Assembly (NCBI RefSeq): GCF_003945595.2
Contig: NW_024104365.1
Span: forward strand, 6,047,049-6,111,048
DNA: 64,000 nucleotides
DNA from: Pipra filicauda
Taxonomy: Eukaryota > Chordata > Aves > Passeriformes > Pipridae
Direction of reading: 5' to 3'
Shown in pieces: positions 59,251-64,000 of the stretch; the stretch's first letter is position 1, and each line of letters starts with the position of its first letter. Both the position numbers and the translations under genes were made by a program. Below the pieces are notes generated by a model, which worked only from the letters and a program-made list of their open reading frames with translations, was not told the origin of the DNA and ran no database searches.

Positions 59251-60937
59251 GTGTACTGTGACTGCCCTCTAATTTAAATTATAGATTCCTTGAGGCATAT
59301 GCTTGGTCTTTCCTTTCTGTAACATCACACTAATTTTGCACAACAGTTGGAATAGTAAGCCTTAGATATCCATGTTCAAGATCATATAGTTGCAGTGCAA
59401 TGTAGTGGAATATGGGAAGTAATATTTGGCATGAATTCAAAGTCTTAGGTAATTGCTAATTAATGCAAAAACAGTGAATAAATCCTTCTTTCAGGATGTT
59501 GATATTAAGCTGTCCCAGTTAGACATCTCCATATGTCTCCCCCATCTTCAAAAAATATGCTTTTCAAAGGTTCATGCAGGACTACAACAAAGAATGTCAA
59601 AGCTGAGCATCAAAGCAGGGAAGGCAGACATGAGTCCTTGCTGCTGCCATGGAGTGGAATATGAAACAGCTTGAGCCACATTTTTTTTCCCCCAGTCAAA
59701 ATGTCATGGAAGTCTTCACAGAGCCTAAAACCTGAGATTGCATGGGTTCAAGTGTCCAGAAGTGTGCAAAACATGAAAGAGCTATAACAACTCAAGGTCC
59801 ATGTAGCAACTCAAGCTGCAGAGTGCAAAGGATTTCATGGCTTTTCAGCATAGCTAGAAGTATTGATGGACATCCAAAATACATGAAGTGTGTGGAAAAT
59901 AATGTCTGATATAAAACCATAGCCATGATTTCTTTAAAGATAAATCTACGAAATAACAATAATGCACAATGCTTGAATTCCTTGACTGCAACTGAGTAAT
60001 AAAGCATAGCAAGTATGAATGCCGTGGACTATTGTCTGTGTTCATTTAACATGGTGGAAAAATGAATACAGGACAAGAGCTGATTTTTTTTGATCATAGC
60101 TCATTTTGCTGCCGTACTGATCTTGTCAGTCTCTATTGTTTTGTTTCTTTACAAAATAGTATCTGATGTTCCAAAGCTATTGCAATCATACAGTTTATTT
60201 TGCTGACCCTCTGTCAGAGCTTGCATGAACCAGAGCAAACGACTCTATCCAACCATCTCATAACACTAAATGTCTGTATAAATCCATCAGCTAGCTAGAA
60301 AATCTACTCTGAAGGGCTACATAGCTTTCAATGATCTAATATATTAAAAAGAACCACGCGGCAAATCAGAAATCATGATCAAATGTTTTTCCCTTTGTAG
60401 AATCTCTCCTTTCTAGTATACTTAGTAGGACAACTAGAATATAAGTAAGGAAAGACAAAACGTAAGGTGGAGTATGTCTACAAAAGTGCCTGAAGGATTA
60501 GGCTTGATTTTCAACATGTGTCTGGAATAAGAAAGCTTGTTAATCACAACTGTGTTGTCTGTGTATCTATTCCCCAGTGAAAACAGAAATACAGATCTGA
60601 TAGTGATCCTGCATTAAATTGTGACTTAGTTATCCCGAAATCTCATGCACTTATTTGTGTGATTTACCGGTGTGGGGTGATTTTCCCTCCATTTCCCCCT
60701 TAAGTTTTCTCCTTTAATAAATGGAACATTATTTTTCTTTATTCGGAGAACTGACATGTGCAACTAAGAGATACTATAAAGTTTGTTTCTTTATTCTTAC
60801 AATTAGTTTCACATAGATTTCCACCACTTGCAAGAAAACCCCTGTTTCTTTCCTATAATGTATCCATCATCATCTACTTTTCATATATAAAGCAGTATTC
60901 ATTTTTTGTATCTGAGTCATATTTGGAAAGATTCTCT
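59251..60937. other. Unannotated AT-rich sequence
   Basis: No gene or repeat recognised. Confidence 0.5.
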
Positions 60938-61030
60938 TAGGAAAAAACAAACAAAAGCAAACACCAAGCCAAAGAAAACAACAAAACAAACTAAGAAACC
61001 CCAAACCAAACCACAACCAAAAAAAACCAC
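60938..61030 (+). repeat. A/C-rich low-complexity tract, (CAAA)n-like
   Basis: About 90 bases of A and C with very few G and T, built of CAAA, CCAAA and ACAAC units: the complementary counterpart in composition of the T/G tracts at 3.4 and 50.3 kb. Confidence 0.75.
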
Positions 61031-64000
61031 ACTAAGCTTTCACCAAACAACACTTGTTATTTTCTAAGATATGTGTAAATATTCACTTTGTAGCTCTTAT
61101 TACAAGCAGCAAAAGACTCTTCAGAGCATGTTGCTGTTGTTCTGTCCTCAATATGCACTTTAGAACTGATTAAAGCATCACTGATCTTCATTACTTGTGT
61201 TCCAGTCCTCCTGATGCTTGATCACACGTCAAACATATGCCAGACAATGCTGGATGTCAAGAAAGTCAACCATCATATTTTCTGCACTTCCTCAAATACT
61301 TCAGCTAATATATTCTCTCCATCTGTTGCAGAAAAGCAAAGATAATGATAATGTAGCAATGCTGAAGTTATCTGATAAATCCATTCCATTACTGTCAAAG
61401 GTTCAGACTTTTAGTTGGTAGGGATCACCTAAGTCCTCTGAAGCTTTGAAAATCTCAGCTAAGATTCTGGCATTTTGCCTTTGGCCACAGGAGGAAACTG
61501 AATTTCCCATTGTGCCTTTCACCTCCTGTGCAGCTACTGTGCTGCATAACCATCCAACTTCTTCCATTCTTAGGAATTTTCCCTCTTACTCATAATGTGT
61601 TCTTATTCAACAATCAGATCTTACATTGTGAACAGCCGGACACACATCATGCCATTATGTAACCTCTTTTTGGTTTCCTCATACAGAAAACCTTTCTCAT
61701 CAGCAGGTCCCAGCCTTACTGTGCCAGCCCTCTGTATCTCTAATAGCCTGGATGACCTCACTTAGAAATTCTAGTCCTTAAAGGAACATGCAATAGTGTG
61801 TATGTAATGATAAGGGAATGGAAGAAATTCACTGTTAGCTGTCAAGGAGGATTTCCACCATCAGCATTAACCATATAATATAGTGGCAGTGGAGGGCAAT
61901 GAATGTGGAGAGAAGTGAGAGCAATCAGCAAGCTTTCATTCAGTGAGATGGAAGAGCTTGTCAAAGACACAAACAACTAATCAGTTGCCAGCACTGATTG
62001 ATGTCCCAGCCTGCATTCAAATCTATCATTGTGACCAAGTACTGCCTATCGTTTACCCAGTGGATGGATAAACTAGAAGTAATATATGGTGTCTAAGCAA
62101 ATAGATCATTAATTCCTCTTAATATGTGGAGGCTAAAGTTTAAATCTTTTTCTTAACAGCAATCTTTCCCTTCAGGGAGTAAAAAATAAAAAACTAAGAA
62201 AAAAATTGTCTGCTATGGTTGACTAGGCAACAAAGTTTATATTTTTTACAAGTTACAAATTCATTGCATTGGATTTCTTTTTTCAGTTCATGACCCATAA
62301 TTGTCACCAAGTATTAAATCTATCAGGAAATTTATTAACATCTTAATTAAAATGGTTAAGGAAGATAAGAAATGATATGGCAGTAGAGACAGAGGGCTGT
62401 CTTATGCTTACGCTTTCTTATTCCCCAAAGTGTTCCCAAGCTCAACTCTGCTACACTATTACCCTTGACTTCGTATTCTTTTTTCTGACGATGAGATGAA
62501 AATTTTAAATGCAGACATTCACTTAATTGGATTTTATTATTGCTTGACTTCTTCTTAATTGAAGGGCATGGCTTTGAATGATTTCTCATGGTTTGTAAAT
62601 TCCACATTTTGCACCAATCAGCATCAAAGTCGATAGATTTTGGCAGATGCTTTTGCAAAATGTTAATTCAGGTAATAATTACTTGAAAAATTGAAGTCTG
62701 CATTGGTATAAATTACAGCTGTCTTCAGACTGGACAGGAGCAAGTAAGCAAACTGCAGTTCTCTAAGCTGAGGCTTGCTTTTTATCTTCTGTTGGTCATT
62801 AATAGGGAAAAATGAAGGTGTTAAGAATTAAGAAAGAGTGTCTCAATTTGCTACATACACTATAATGAAATAAAACTTTAATCTCTGAAGTAGAAATACC
62901 CAGCAGTGTGATTTCTATGGTTTTTCAATTTTTTAAGATACATTCTGGCTTGTTTTGAACATTGTTGTTAGCCTCTCATCAGAAGGGTACTATTAATGAA
63001 TAATTGATGGTTTCATTCATGATTTGTATCTACTTAAGTTAATAAATTATTAATATCAGGCAACTACAATAAGCATAAGTATTTATATTTTGTTTAATAT
63101 ACTTCACTTTTAAGGCTGTAAAAGAGATCCAAAATAATATTAAAGTATTAGCCTAAAGCACAAGTCTACTGAATTTGTTACTAAGTACTATGTTTAGAAA
63201 CATTAAGGCTGAGAAAGAGAATATTTTTCACTTTTAACTTCCTGAATTTTTTTCTGAAAACAAAAAGCCTTTCTGTACAATTTCCAAACGATCTTCCAAC
63301 CTATACCTGACTACATAAAGGAGAATGTCAAACCTGCAAACTATTCAGCCATGTAGATATTCTCAAAGTCATTGTATCAGTCAGGGGCTTGACCTGAAAC
63401 ACCTGACAATCATTCTGAGATTCTAAATCTGTTAAGAATCCCTGCAAAGCTCAATTTACAATCAGTAAAAATTAAACAAATAAAATTCTCTCCGGTGCTG
63501 ATATTAGTCTGGATGCACTGACAGAAAGTTCTGTTCTCTCTGAATAGTTGCCTTTTTCTCAGTGATCCATTTACCTGGAAACTGTAATATCATCGTACTT
63601 TACTGTGATAGCATTTCAACTACACAGGTAGTAGGAATGCTTTTTGAAAGTATTTGTAAGAAGTTGAATTTAATGTTTCTCATAGACAATTTAAGAAAAC
63701 TTGTTTAACCATAATGGTTAAAACCACCTACTTTAAAACACATTCACTAGCTCTTTGCTTTCTGAACTGAAAAATGTATTATTTGAAAAACATTCATCCA
63801 CGTATTTGTTCAGAATGAGCTAATTTCTTTTAAGTGAATATTTTCTATAGTACATAAAGTAGACATTCTATTAAAATTACCGGCACCAAAATGTGTTATA
63901 GTTTTTCTTATAACTGTTAAATCACCCTTAAAAAATATTTGCTTAATAAGTAAAATATGCTACAATGAAAATACTATAAACTTACCTTTATTCTTTAATA
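61031..64000. other. Unannotated AT-rich sequence with candidate conserved blocks
   Basis: No gene, LINE or LTR recognised up to the window end. Two stretches (about 61,820-62,060 and 62,480-62,700) are non-repetitive with dense ATTA/TAAT-type motifs and are discussed under findings. A 100-codon minus frame (62,356-62,658) overlaps one of them and is not recognised. Confidence 0.5.

Noticed and set aside
59453..59674. 73-codon frame with a nearby TTCTTTCAG acceptor-like sequence
   Set aside because: No coding bias, no recognised motif and no donor context.

Overview
This 64-kb window is vertebrate nuclear DNA, almost certainly from a bird. The evidence is many CR1 LINE fragments ending in the avian-type 3' tail (ATTCTATGATTCTATG-like), solo LTRs of endogenous retroviruses including two copies of an ERVL-type LTR common in birds, and no Alu, L1 or B-type SINEs. 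The base composition is AT-rich. Three fragments of a second LINE, of the RTE clade, are also present. The best match I can name is AviRTE, which has been described from only some tropical bird lineages; that would point to a suboscine passerine, parrot, hummingbird, hornbill or similar host. The species cannot be fixed from the sequence.

I found no host gene that I can name, no rRNA or tRNA, and nothing bacterial. The window reads as intergenic DNA or the inside of a very large intron. Most open frames are chance frames, or antisense frames in GC-rich LTRs. One short frame at 16,974-17,124 looks like a terminal exon, but I cannot assign it.

Layout. 1-375: solo retroviral LTR (minus) inside one copy of a diverged direct duplication whose second, empty copy is at about 1,615-1,752. 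6,605-8,340: a 1.27-kb LTR (6,880-8,146, plus) with GC-rich flanks. 8,620-11,390: the longest CR1 (minus), with endonuclease and reverse-transcriptase remnants. 12,480-13,650 and 16,560-16,960: GC-elevated blocks of unknown origin. 21,017-26,450: several CR1 tails, a perfect 53-bp inverted repeat 4.5 kb apart, and RTE copy 1. 30,051-30,456: CR1 tail. 33,873-36,841: cluster of LTRs. 37,347-40,330: CR1, RTE copy 2 with a target-site duplication beside a 53-nt A run, then another CR1. 46,427-49,089: CR1, second ERVL LTR, CR1. 53,161-54,215: RTE copy 3 with an internally inverted segment. 58,351-59,250: CR1. The remainder is AT-rich single-copy-looking DNA, with a few blocks (51.3, 55.0, 61.9 and 62.6 kb) that resemble conserved non-coding elements.

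The elements do not form a working system. All LINE copies are truncated or carry broken catalytic motifs, and the LTRs look like solo LTRs or LTR fragments. The items most worth a second look are the RTE copies (horizontal transfer history, twin-priming-like inversion, clean insertion footprint), the perfect inverted repeat around 21,017-25,614, and the filled/empty paralogous sites at the left end.
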